Shown one piece after another: positions 1 through 11,800 of a DNA stretch of 64,000 nucleotides. The notes under the pieces were generated by a model. It did no database searches, was not told the origin of the DNA, and saw only the letters and a list, made by a program, of their open reading frames with translations. A program made the translations under genes and the position numbers. The number at the start of each line of letters is the position of its first letter. The stretch's first letter is position 1. This DNA comes from Buxus sempervirens. Its lineage: Eukaryota > Streptophyta > Magnoliopsida > Buxales > Buxaceae. The DNA lies in the NCBI GenBank assembly GCA_947561395.2, contig OX387184.1, forward strand, positions 22,779,687 to 22,843,686, given 5' to 3'.

Positions 1-423
1 GGATTCTTGGTGAGAACCCAAACAGTTAGGATGAGGTGCTGTTGTTGATTCTTGATAGCATAAAAAAAGGATTCATTTTAAATTTATATAGATTGAACTT
101 GAGTGCATTTCAACACTAGCCAATTCTACATATTCTTTAACCATGAAAACTTGGACTTCTATACAGCCCCTCACCAATTCGCACTTGCAGGAACCAACAA
201 GATAAAATATGGTTCAGCTGGCATAAAGGAGATGGATACACTGTACATCATTGGGTTCTTGAATCTAAAACTCAGCTGCCCCTTCCATGTACAGGAAAGA
301 AGCAACCTCGTAAGGTCCCTACCCAGCCATAAAAGTAGCAAATCTGCTGATATTCACGCTACTGTCCTCAGGAAACAAGTAGGCAATGAAAATAGAACAT
401 TCAAGCCATTTACTTACCATAAA

Positions 424-457
424 ATGGGTATGTTGTGAAGATGGGTATGTTGTGAAG
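424..457. repeat. 17-bp tandem duplication
   Basis: Two exact copies of ATGGGTATGTTGTGAAG in the region downstream of the RhoGAP gene (3' flank on the minus strand). The rest of 1-560 holds no recognisable gene. Confidence 0.8.
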
Positions 458-560
458 GCAGAAGCTGTTTAAAGGAAGGTCGCTGCCCAGTCCTCTACCA
501 TAAAATACCATATGGTCCATAGACCCCAGATTATCTGGAATTTGTCCTTGGAGGGTTGGG

Positions 561-890
561 TTGACCTTCTGATCCGTGACCTTTATTTCTGGATTTTGGT
601 GTGATTGACCTTCCGATCCTGAACTCTGGTCCAGTTTTTAGTATGATTGGCCCGATCTTCTATCTTTGTCTGGATTTTGGTGTGACTGACCAACTAATAT
701 TTTACCTCTGTCCAGATTTTGGAGTGCTTGACCTTCTTTACCTTTGTCCATATTTTGGGGTGATTTATTTTCTGATCCTCGACCATTGTCCAAGCTCTGA
801 GGTGATTGGTTTCCTGAACATCTTCCTTTGTCCAAATTTTCAAGTGATTGATCTCTTGATCCATGACTCTTTTCCCTATTCTGAAGCTCA
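561..890. repeat. Tandem repeat, period 42 bp, spanning the stop codon
   Basis: Seven to eight degenerate units, recognisable on the plus strand by TTGACC...TTTGTCCA.ATTTTGG.GTGA. Unit starts fall near 561, 605, 647, 686, 728, 764, 806 and 848. Spacings inside the coding part are 42, 39, 42, 36, 42 and 42, all multiples of three; the unit wholly in the 3' UTR is 44. Confidence 0.85.
582..587 (-). promoter_or_regulatory. Candidate poly(A) signal AATAAA
   Basis: AATAAA on the minus strand about 50 bases after the stop codon of the RhoGAP gene, inside the most distal repeat unit. Placement suits a plant near-upstream element, but the motif is common in AT-rich DNA. Confidence 0.35.
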
Positions 891-973
891 TTTGCAATCT
901 GATTGCGTCGTTCCTTTAAAAAGTTAAGTCGCGTAGTTAGCTTTGTTAATGCAGAAGTTGTTGAAATGCTCCC
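638..973 (-). CDS. REN1: REN1-like terminal exon with tandem-repeat tail
   Basis: Begins [20 protein letters not shown] then [14 protein letters not shown], the conserved C-terminal motif of REN1/PHGAP proteins (T-T-R-L-x-F-x-K-E-R-R). After it come about 75 residues of 12-14-residue repeats such as [12 protein letters not shown] and [12 protein letters not shown], ending in TAA at 638-640. Acceptor ACAACAG. The repeat tail is not part of the family consensus I know. Confidence 0.9.
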   Translation of the reverse strand, partial: GSISTTSALTKLTTRLNFLKERRNQIANELQNREKSHGSRDQSLENLDKGRCSGNQSPQSLDNGRGSENKSPQNMDKGKEGQALQNLDRGKILVGQSHQNPDKDRRSGQSY

Positions 974-2815
974 CTGTTGTACACAAAAAATTAACTTTCT
1001 CTGATTCTGATCACCCAATTGTGAATATAACAGAGGCACTCACAAAATGAATGAACTGAAGCATCTTAAAATGATAGGCCCATCTTGAAGTAAATAACAA
1101 TAACAATAAGGAAAAAGGAACCCTACCTCATCCCTTGTACTAGCCTTCATAATGTTAGGTGAAGAATTAAGCCCGACGATTGCAGGCTCCACATTAGTTA
1201 AAGTAGCAGAAGACCCAGAAGATTTTGTACTACCTTGACATGTCAAATCCAACTGCTGCTTCTGAGGTAGATATTTGTCTAGTAAAGACAAAGGTTCTTG
1301 TTTCCTAACATTCCCACTTTCTGCTCCCTTCAATTTAGCATCCTGTTGCCCATTAAAGCACTAATTAATGAAATCAATGCTAGATAAATAATAATAATAA
1401 GAAGGGAAATTTACACTTACCCCCATAATTCTGACAAAAGCAATCAAACGCCCTCACATTTGAAAATAGAGACCACCCTCTATATTTGAAAAAATGTGCA
1501 CTTACCTCTTTTGTAGTAAAAATTTGGCCAAAACTATGTTAAGTCAATGAGAGAAATTACCTAGATTACTCTCTTCAAAGCCCGAAATTGTGAAATGATT
1601 TTAACATTGACAAATTATTTAGGTCATTTCCCTCATTGCCTTAATATTATTTGGCCAAATTATAGTGGCAGGGGAATCAAGTACACATTTTTTAAATGTT
1701 GAGGACGGACCCCTGCCCTTTTTAAATGTAAGGGGGTCTGACTGCTTTTGTTAGAAATGTGATGGCGTCTAACTGTAAATTTCTCTAAAATTAAAATTGG
1801 AGAGTCAACCAGTTTTAATCAACTAATACACCCACTTTCATTTGTCACATGGCTAATATCAGACATCGTTGGAGGCATTGTTTGTTCATTTCAAGTAATA
1901 AAATGGAAAATTTCACAAGCTTCCCATAAGGTTTTCTACAATACCCAAATGCTTTCCATCAAATATGCCTACAAGTAAATTCCACGAACTCTTCCCCTCT
2001 TGGTATCCTAAATATATATCATTCATGGAAATCAATCAAAGAATAGATAACAAAAAATAGTGAAGAACAGACACCGATACATTACATTTTAAATGAAATA
2101 ATGAAGATGAATAATTATCGTTCTTGGGTAGAAAAAAGAAGTAATCACTTCAAAAAAAGAAACTTTTCCCAATTAGTATTACACATTCACATGTTAGGCA
2201 AAGGGATCCAAAGTGTCCAAATCTTGTTGGGATTGGCAGCTACCACTCTATGATCCTAGTACAATATATGAAACATTGATAAAACCATGTTTCAGCTTGG
2301 AACATCTGTCTATGGTTTGGCACCCAATCCATATGAACCATCCAAGTCGGCTTGGCAATCCAAATGATACACATGCTTCTTTAAGAGATATCATGACGCC
2401 ATGCATGGTCATTACCAAAAAAAAAAATGACGCCATGAATGGTACTTGCTCAAATTCTTCTGTTTTCCATGAACATACTCTCTTCCATCACCATTAAAAC
2501 TTGGAATTCTACTGGAGTGTCATTGGAATTTCCAATTTTCATAGACAGAATGGAGCATACTCTTGCATCTACAACAACTATTTTTTAATTTTTTAGTTCC
2601 ATGTGTTATATAGTTCTGATGAAACTTATAGAGTCAATTTTGAGCACTATTAGGGTTAGTGGAGACAGCATGGTTCTAAGAAACTTAGTCTCAATGAACA
2701 AAGCATTAGAAAATTGTTTTAGATCTAACAAAGTTTTGCTAGATCATAGCGCGAGTTTGTATTTCACGTTGCGATATATATCCCTTATCAGTGTAGAACC
2801 TCCCTGGTGGCATGC

Positions 2816-2870
<55 letters not shown>

Positions 2871-5800
2871 GGGGAGGGTTACTGACTTTCACTGAAGAGA
2901 TAGAGTCATGAGAAAGGGAGAGTTCATGTGTGCTTCCATGGAAGAGAGAGGTTTTACCATATAGCCTAGGGATGATATATTGTAAATTAGAAATAATTCA
3001 AAGCTTTTCTGATATTTTAAAAAATTAGGGGTTAGAATAAGATTTAAAAAGTTTTCAATGTTTCCCCCATTTTCAACTTATACTTTAATCTTTCCTTTAT
3101 TTTTTATTTCATTTTTTACCTTCTTTAACCCATGACTATTGGTTTTATATTTTTAGCCAGGAGTATTAGTTGTTTAAGCCATGGCAAGTACATGCATCAT
3201 ATGCATGCAACAGTCATGGTTGTCTCATGATCAAGAGTTGTCCTTATGTAAAGATACACACACACACACACATATAGAATAAATCAATTGTGTGAAGAAA
3301 AATAGTAATAATAAAAATTAACAAAAGAATAATAATAATACAATTAGTTGGCTAATTAAACAAATAATGGTTAAGTTAGTATTAACGGATGAATTGAAGA
3401 AAATATAAGTACTACTATAGTTACTTTTATTAAGTATTAACTATAATTAAATAAATAGCTAAAATAGTTGAACTATAATTATTATTTTTTGATATTGTAA
3501 TAACTAATTACTATGTATATATATGAAGCCCTGATTGTCAAGACCAAGACAGGAACTAGGTTACCCCTATTGACTATCATGGATAATCTGTTGAGCTTTG
3601 GACAGTAATTAAATTTGTAAATATAATTTAGATGTTGTCTGATAATTTGGGTTGAGTCCCTGATTTTTTTTATACTAAATAATTATTTATGGTTGAATGA
3701 TAGTTAAGTTGCATTCCCAAAATTGATCTGAACTTATTGTAGAATGAGATTTCATGGTGATGCTGCAAGACTGTAAAATTGGGTGAATGGTATAACTTTG
3801 ATCATTTTATTATTTATTGATATAATTGATTTCATTTATTGTTGATTTATTCATGATGATACTATCTTCATTTTCTTTTATTTAATGTTCATGGATGCAT
3901 TAGAGATGTTTAATTGTTTATGAGGTGCATATATAAATTTTATGGAAGAACACTAGCAAGATTTGTAAATGAGAAAATTGGTGCATATAATATTTTGTGA
4001 GAACATTGCATGATATTATATATACCCAGTCAGAGAATAAGGTGTGAGGATTTGGGATCCAGTGGCACCAACAACTCTCTGGATTGGTTAAGGTGCGAGG
4101 GTCAGAGCCCAAAAGTCACCAATAACCCAATATATTTTAGATACCTTACATAACATGGTGAAGAGTTCCAAGACCCAGCTTGTAGGATATGGATATGACT
4201 TGTAAACCATGACTAAAGATAGTTTGGCATATGACTTTAAATGAAACAGTATTATAATTTTGAAGTCAGACTATCACAGGGATGTCAGGGGCATCTGCAT
4301 GTGTATTCTCTTTTCCCAAAATAGTGGCTCAACATCATGATCAGATTGGTTGAAAGCTCAAAAAAAAAAATAATCAAGAAATATATATTATAAATAGAGG
4401 AAAATAAACAAGATTTGTGAGTAAACAAACTATGTACCTACGAATTCAATGCTGAAGAATAGGCCCACCCAATCCCCTCCCTAATCTAAAAAATTCTCAC
4501 ACACTATGAATTCTTGTAGAGGAATATTATCCATCAAGTGATGAGCTGATAGCTAACTATGAGATAATCTTAGAGCTTTCTTCTCAAAAAATGCCACATT
4601 CCTCTCTACGTTCCTAAATATTCCTCAGTTCCTTTCTCCCCATATCACCCACGAAATGGCTGCGGGAGTAATGTTCCAAATCATCTTCCTACTAGAACTA
4701 ACTTTCATTAGTCCCCACACCTCTAGGACATTCCCAAATTTTTCTGGTTGAAAGCTCATAGAATTGTGATGTACATGTAGATGCTATAGATGTACCAAGA
4801 GGTTAGGGACCTGTGATCTATAATGGAAATTTATTTTGTCTAATGTACTCCAAAGTAGGGGTGGCAATCAGTCGAATATGGTACGGATCTGCTAAGATCC
4901 GAATCCGATCTGAAAAAATTTTACCGATATCCGACGGATCTTTAATACTTAAATCCGAATTCGAAATTCAATGACTATCCGAAATCCGAATTCGATCCGA
5001 TATCCGATCCTAAATCCGAATTCAAAACCGAAATCAGAATTCGATCAGAAATCCGAATTCGAGCCTGTTTGAACCTGAAACTTTAAAAAACAATTTTAAC
5101 AATTAAAGTAAATTTAACTATAAATTTTAACACAAATCCAAGTGTCTAATGAACAAATGATGATTTAACCCTTTTAACTTATGGTTGAACCATAGTCTGG
5201 GCTAAGTTTATATATATTATAAGTATGTTTTCGGTTCGGATCTTTTTTAGATCGGATACATGTATATCCGAATCTGAATCCGAAAAAATCCGGATCCGAA
5301 ATTCGAGATCCGTATCCGAACCATGGATCTAAATCCTATATCTGAATTCTGTAATTTCGGATCGGATTCGGATCGGATTCGGATATATATCCGACCCATT
5401 GCCAGCCCTACTCCAAAGGCTATATCAAATAACATACATGGCATATTACAAGTGGTTGGGGGATGGGTTTACAATATTACAACCTTTATGTACACTGCAC
5501 GCATTACATATTGGTTATGCATATTTTTTACTTGTTTTTCATGGCATGGCATATTAGAAGATATCTATTTAGGACATGCATCATCCTATGTTTGTATTAA
5601 TTGCATGAAAACACACTCACATAATTTGCATGATTTAAATTCATTTATTCAATGTATATGATTTATTAGCTTATTCCACTCGTATAATGTTTCAAATGGA
5701 ACCAAGTCTATAGGATGAAGCCTACTGAGCATTACTCATCCCCACTATATTTTGTAGGTACAGGTATAGGCATAGATCAGGCAAAGGGTTAAAAATATTA

Positions 5801-8800
5801 GTTCTTTACCTTGATCAATATGCTTACCGTATGGTCTACCTGGTTTAGAAGGTTGGATTAGACATTAGGATTTTTATTCTATATTGACACGCCTACGAAA
5901 TAATTGTAATTGGGTTTTATTTTACTTGTTTTATCACTAACTTTGATTTGATATTTATTTTATGTGATCCTAATATCAAGTGCAATGACCTTTTATACAA
6001 TTATTTATGGTAATTTCACTAGACAATGATGAACAAGTGAAATAATATTGCTTGATTTCTGTTTATGGAATCAAAATCACAGTCACGTTACAAGTTTCTT
6101 AGTAATGTTTTACTTGGGAATATGGTTGAATTTTGGTGCATGACAACATCCAGTCAACAAATAGAGTCAATTATGCCCTCATGTCTTTGCAAAATAAAAT
6201 AACGTTGATATCTGCATCCATGTAAAACATAGAGGTAGAGTTGTATGAAGAATGAAAAAATTTCTTGAGATTGTTTTCCTTCTAAAGTAAAGTGAAGATA
6301 TAGTAAAGCAACCCAATTTCTCAAAACTCGATCAGTAGAACACGATCAGTAGTCGCCATAGTTGACCAATTGTGAAGCACTTCTTCTCGTGGTAAAAGAC
6401 CGAGCTCCTTCCTTATATACATCTAGTTCACCATTGATAGAAAAATACCCTCTAGAATCCTATATCTACAAGCGAATGCTCCATAAATAATGAAGCCATT
6501 TTGAACTTGCCAAATGGTCCACATTGAAGGATTGAAGACATCATGATTCATCATCTTCCCTTTCCTTTCAAGAAAAGGGAAGCTGCATAGATGTGACAAA
6601 TTCACCATCTTCCTCGTAAAGGCCCAACTCAACCCAATCTTTCCCAATAAGGAGAACCACAGGAATGTAGCCAACTTATAATACAAGAAGATGTGATCCA
6701 CAAACTCCCCATTTTTAAAGCACAGCACACACACACATTGGGAGAGATAGTTAAGAACTTCCTACCCCTTTGGAGATTGTCCAAATCACATTGTAGAATA
6801 CCATCTACATTAAAGCCTTCCCTTTGGGAGGGGCAAGAGATTTCCAAAGGAAATATAGAGGGAAAGAGGGAATCACCTTGTCGGGAGTACAACAAAAGAC
6901 GTCAAAGAATGAGCAAGATGAAAAAAAACCCTTGACTAGAAGGAGTCCAAACATGACCATCAAGACTACTAGGTTCAAGGAGCATAGAAATAAGGTCCTC
7001 CAAGACGGAGGCTAGATACTCTATTTATGCTAAACGATGGTCCTGACAAAACCTAAATTCCAAACCAAACCTCCTGGGCTACCAAAAGGATATGAGAATG
7101 AGATACCAACGAATAAGAAAGCAGTCTAATCTGAAGGAGTCTAGGTAATGACAGGCAAGAGAAGAATCCTTCCACCAAGGATCCATCCTAAAATAAAGAT
7201 GAGCCATAACGAATTTTGAAAGAGATTAAGGGTTGGAAGGACGGAGCCACATCAACCACTGGTTTCCAATGACTAGTAGAATTAATTCTAACCTTGGGGT
7301 TTATACCTCATCTATTTCTGTGATTGCCAAATTTACTAACAGAAATCTTATGGCACAAAGATCCTTGTTCCTTCCTAACCTGCCAGAGCCACTTTCCTAA
7401 AAGAGATGAGTTCTTGTTGTTGATGTTTCGTAAGCCTAAAACCCTTGAGTCCTCCTAAGGCACACCTTACTCCAACTAACTAGATATTCCATTCTATTGT
7501 CTCCTCCTTCTCACAGAAAGTCCCCATGACACTTTTCTATCACTCTTATGACCTTTTTGGAAGCTACAAACAGGGATAGAAAGCAAACTGGAAGATTTGT
7601 AAGGGTGGACCCGATCAGGGTTATCCTACTGCCTATGGAAATATAATTACTCTACCAAAGAGCCAATTTCTTGTCCAACTTTTCCATTATGGAATCCCAA
7701 AAGCCCAACTTCCTCGGGTTTACTCCAAGAGGAAGGCTAAGGTATGAAATGGACCATTGCCTCGACCAGTCAACCAACAACTAATTAACTCTGTATGTTC
7801 CAAGAGCAAATGACTCACATTGATTCCTATCAAACTACTCTTCTATAGGTTCACCTGGAGATCCAACATCATTTCAAAACATCTTATGATACTTTTGACC
7901 TAGACTACCTGATTCTTTGATGCCTTAAAGCACAGGATTTTGTCACCAGCAAATTGAAGATGAGAGACAAGAATCCTAGATCTCTCCACCTGGATACCTT
8001 TAATAAGACTGCACTCACCCCTTATCTAAAAAACAACTAAGAAAATCACTGACAACTGTGAAAAAGAAATGAGGAGAGAGGATTCCCCTGCCTTAGCCTT
8101 GGTATGAGGATAAAAGGTGTTGGTCCAAATTTATTTACGTTGTGACAACTGGATGACAAATGCACAGTGGTATCAATGTTTAGTCTTAAAGATTGTGTAG
8201 AAAACAGGTTGGAGAACAAAAAACTCAGTATCAAGTGCAAAAACAGAATCTGACTGTGTTAAGTGTAGACTTTGTGCAGGTGCAAGAAGGCAAGGATGTA
8301 ACCTTGCTGCACCTGCTCAAGGAATAGTCATTGAGCCTATATATACTCTGTTTTTTTCCAGATTTTTTAAGGGGTCTTGAGTTTTCTTTTTTGGGAGTTT
8401 TTTGAGCGGTTTTTGAGGGTTTTTCTTATAAGATTTTGTTAATTCTCTTGCTTCATCTATCTTGGATGCTCCTAATTGAGAAAGAGAAGAGAGTGAGGGT
8501 TTTATACTAGATTCAAGAGAGAATCATCTAACAAATTCATTCGTTTGAAGATTGGAAAATTCTTTGGTGGATTCGAAGAGAGGTTCAGATCTGGAGAATT
8601 CTTTGGTGGATCCCAAAGAGAGTTGAAGACTCTGGTGGATTCCAAAGAAGATTGAAGAACTCTTTGGTGGATTCCAAAGAGCTGTTCGTGATTGCTTGGA
8701 GGATTTCAAGGTGAAGAACGGGATCATGAAGCTAAGGTTGATTAATCGTGGGATCAAGCAAGGGTAAGAATAGTGTGTGACAGAGGCCTGTACTTTCTGA

Positions 8801-11800
8801 AACTCTTGTATTCAACATTCAATTAGTGGACTGATTTTCAAGGGGTTGTCGCCTTAAGAGACCCGAGGTTTTACCTAGATGAAATTCTAAGGTTTCATTG
8901 CTAGATCTTGTGTTCTTGTGGTTGCTTGTGTTGATTAATTGCTTCCATCACCTCAATTGTTCAGATCCATAGAGATCGGGCCCCAATTTAGGAATTTCAA
9001 AAGGTCTCCACTCAACCTTTGAGAACAAAAGAGGACATGTTATGTAAACAGCCTCTGTTCTTAGATGCCTAGATTAGAGGCAATGTTTGTTCTTGATATA
9101 AATCTTAGAAAAAGTACAATTTATGTGAGTTGGACAATGATTTACTTTATGAGTGCCCTGGAATGTTAGACTATCATGTGGGAATTTATTATTGTGTTTG
9201 GGCCTTAATTAGGAGAAAAATCAACTTGTAAGACTTTTGGAGATCCGGCTATGAAACAAAAAGAGAGGTAGGAACATTGGAAATTTTTTTTATCTTTATT
9301 CAAAATATGATGTGACTCATGTGAGTAATCAAAAGCATGCTGATCAGTTTGCCCTTATATCTTCTTTACAGTTTACAGTGTCTTCTAACATGGCTGAAAG
9401 CATAGAAAGGATCCAAAGAGATTTTTTGGATGGTAGAGCCACCAAGAAGAATAGTAAGATAGAGTTTAGATGGGTGAGTAAGATGAATAAAGCTCTCTTG
9501 GGAAATCAGTCAACAAAGACATTTCATCTCCATGAAGGAGAGATATTAAATGTAATGTTCTCTAAGAGGAGGACTGAATTCAAAGTTGGTGAGAGGGTCC
9601 TATGTGGTCCTGGTTTGGAGGCGCGTATTTAGATTTTAGCTATTTTGTGAAATTTTGGGTTAATATGAAATTTCAGATAAGAAGCAGAAATGCTTCAGAT
9701 TTTGGGAAGAAAACGGGACTCAGGCTAGTCAGTTAAGGCTTTTTTGCCCTCACTCATACAAGATGGCCTTATAAAATGATATTCTGGAAGAAAGATTTTT
9801 CTGAATGAAAGGCATAGCAGGAGAGGGCTCCACACATGAGGGATTGAAGAGTGCTCAAGATTGCATTTATAATTTAGAGGCACAAAACATATCCAGGATT
9901 CCAGATTGATCAAGAAAAGAACGATTCTAGACTCTGAATCCCAGACCTTAAGAATGGAAAACCTTACTATGAAGTCTCATGGAATGGTAATTTTTGGTAA
10001 AAATCAATCCCCTGCAGAATTCAATTTTTTGGCTTGTCTCACTATTCTTGATTAAGCATTGATAGCAAATCATCTCAACCATAGAGGGCTGAAAATATCT
10101 AATAGATGTATCAGAAAAAAACAAAAAAAAAAGGGAAAGAAAGAAAAGAAAAAACCAATAGAATGTTTATCATGCGTTTATTGATTGCCTATTTTCAGAA
10201 AATATTTTAGTTTCTTTATATGTGCAGGCATTTCTGCATGGACTTGTCCTGAGTCTCCCACTGACTTGTTAGTGGCAGGATGGCTGTTGTTTTAGTGGTA
10301 GAGGCAACACTGTATGGAGTTAAGTTCCTTTTTTGTTATCTGGAGGCTATGAAAAGAACACAAAGGGAGGGTGTTTGATAGCAAGAAAAGAACATCTTCT
10401 CTCTTGGAAAATCCACAGGCAGTAGCATATAACTGGGTGTTTTGTTATCCTCGAGTTCTCTAATGCTTGTGGAGAAGACTAGACTCGTATGGGATCAATA
10501 GTCATTTGACAATAGCACGGGGGTTGCCTTGATGTAAAATGGGGCGGAGACATCTTCCCCATTTGTAATTGTTTATTTAATTAATTTAATGTTGCATTTC
10601 TCCTTTATTAAATATGTAGGAGTAATCATTTTTTGAAAACCAAAAGAGAAAAAGATGTCAATATCACTCTCTGTCTCTCTCTCTGCTGATTCATAAATTT
10701 ATCATGCCCATTAAGGAAACCCATTTAATATTTTTGGATGCAAGTGCTTCTTCAAAAAATCAGCTTGATCAAATGCATGAAACATTCCAATCAGGTTCTT
10801 GAAGGGCCCATCTTGTTATATAAAATGCCATAGTGCACTTCTGGAATGCTTTTGATGTGATCAGCCATTTGAGAACTTGATCGAATTAGATGGCATAAGC
10901 GTTCAGTTAGAGTGATTTTATGGAGGGCTCTACATAAGTTTCCTTGGTGATTCCAAAAAGTGCTACATTTTCATAGGCCAACAGTATGCAATAATGCTAT
11001 TTGTATGACTCATGACATTACAACAATTGACACATGGCTTGGGTCTTAGGGCAGTTTTGATCAACTGTGATAAAGTTAAAGAGATGTTTTTGGAATGTTT
11101 GTACTGGTTTGCATGTGCCTAAATGTTGGTGCGGTATCTATGTTGAGAAAATGTCCAAAAGTTGGATACTACTACTAGCATATGAAATCTGCTTACATTT
11201 TGGGCCATGAAGAATAATTGGTGAAGAATTTTTTGTTAAAGTTAGGTCCAAAGCAAAGGTGACAATGACATGAACATATTGGTCCAAACAGCTCATGAAG
11301 ACTCCAAAATTCTGAAAGCCCTAGTGTGATTGCACAAGCCAAGATTTTAAGTATTGACCAAAACCAATATGACTTAAACAAAAATTATATCAATTTGATG
11401 ACAATAAAAAACTTGCTATAATACTACCACAAAACATGTAAGAGATTGCCTTTATTTTCTAGTGGTGTGGCCAATGCTTGATATTTATCAGCTAATACCC
11501 TACACATATCGGCCAATATATAATGACTTGAATTTGTATTGGAACTTGGAAGTGGTCAATGTTGATAATTTAGGAATTGAGACTGGCAAAGTTGATGTTT
11601 CCATTGGCAGATCAGTAAAGTCTTAGCATCTATCTCAAGGAGGGGTTAAATTGCTAGCCTCTCTCCATGCTAAGTGTGGCACTCAACAATCATTTCTGAA
11701 GAGATTTAGCCGTAGGCCTTAACATCACAAAGGTAATGTCTATGGTCTTAGAGGATTTTGATCAATGTCTTAGGGTAGGTGATCTAGCAACCGCACTCTA

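Larger units (their letters stand above)
8257..8960 (+). mobile_element. Copia-type LTR-like sequence
   Basis: Starts TGTTAAGTGTAGAC, carries a TATATATA box near 8338-8345, a purine-rich leader, repeated GGTGGATTC(C/G)AA units, and then sequence like the GGGTTTTCC-ACGT region common in copia LTRs. No target duplication or right end was established, so this may be a fragment. Confidence 0.4.

Noticed and set aside
561..890. CRISPR-like regular repeat
   Set aside because: Units are contiguous and degenerate with no spacers, and the context is a plant exon.
5247..5661. Open frames rich in S-D-R-I-R-I on both strands
   Set aside because: They come from ATCCGA repeats of the non-autonomous hAT element.
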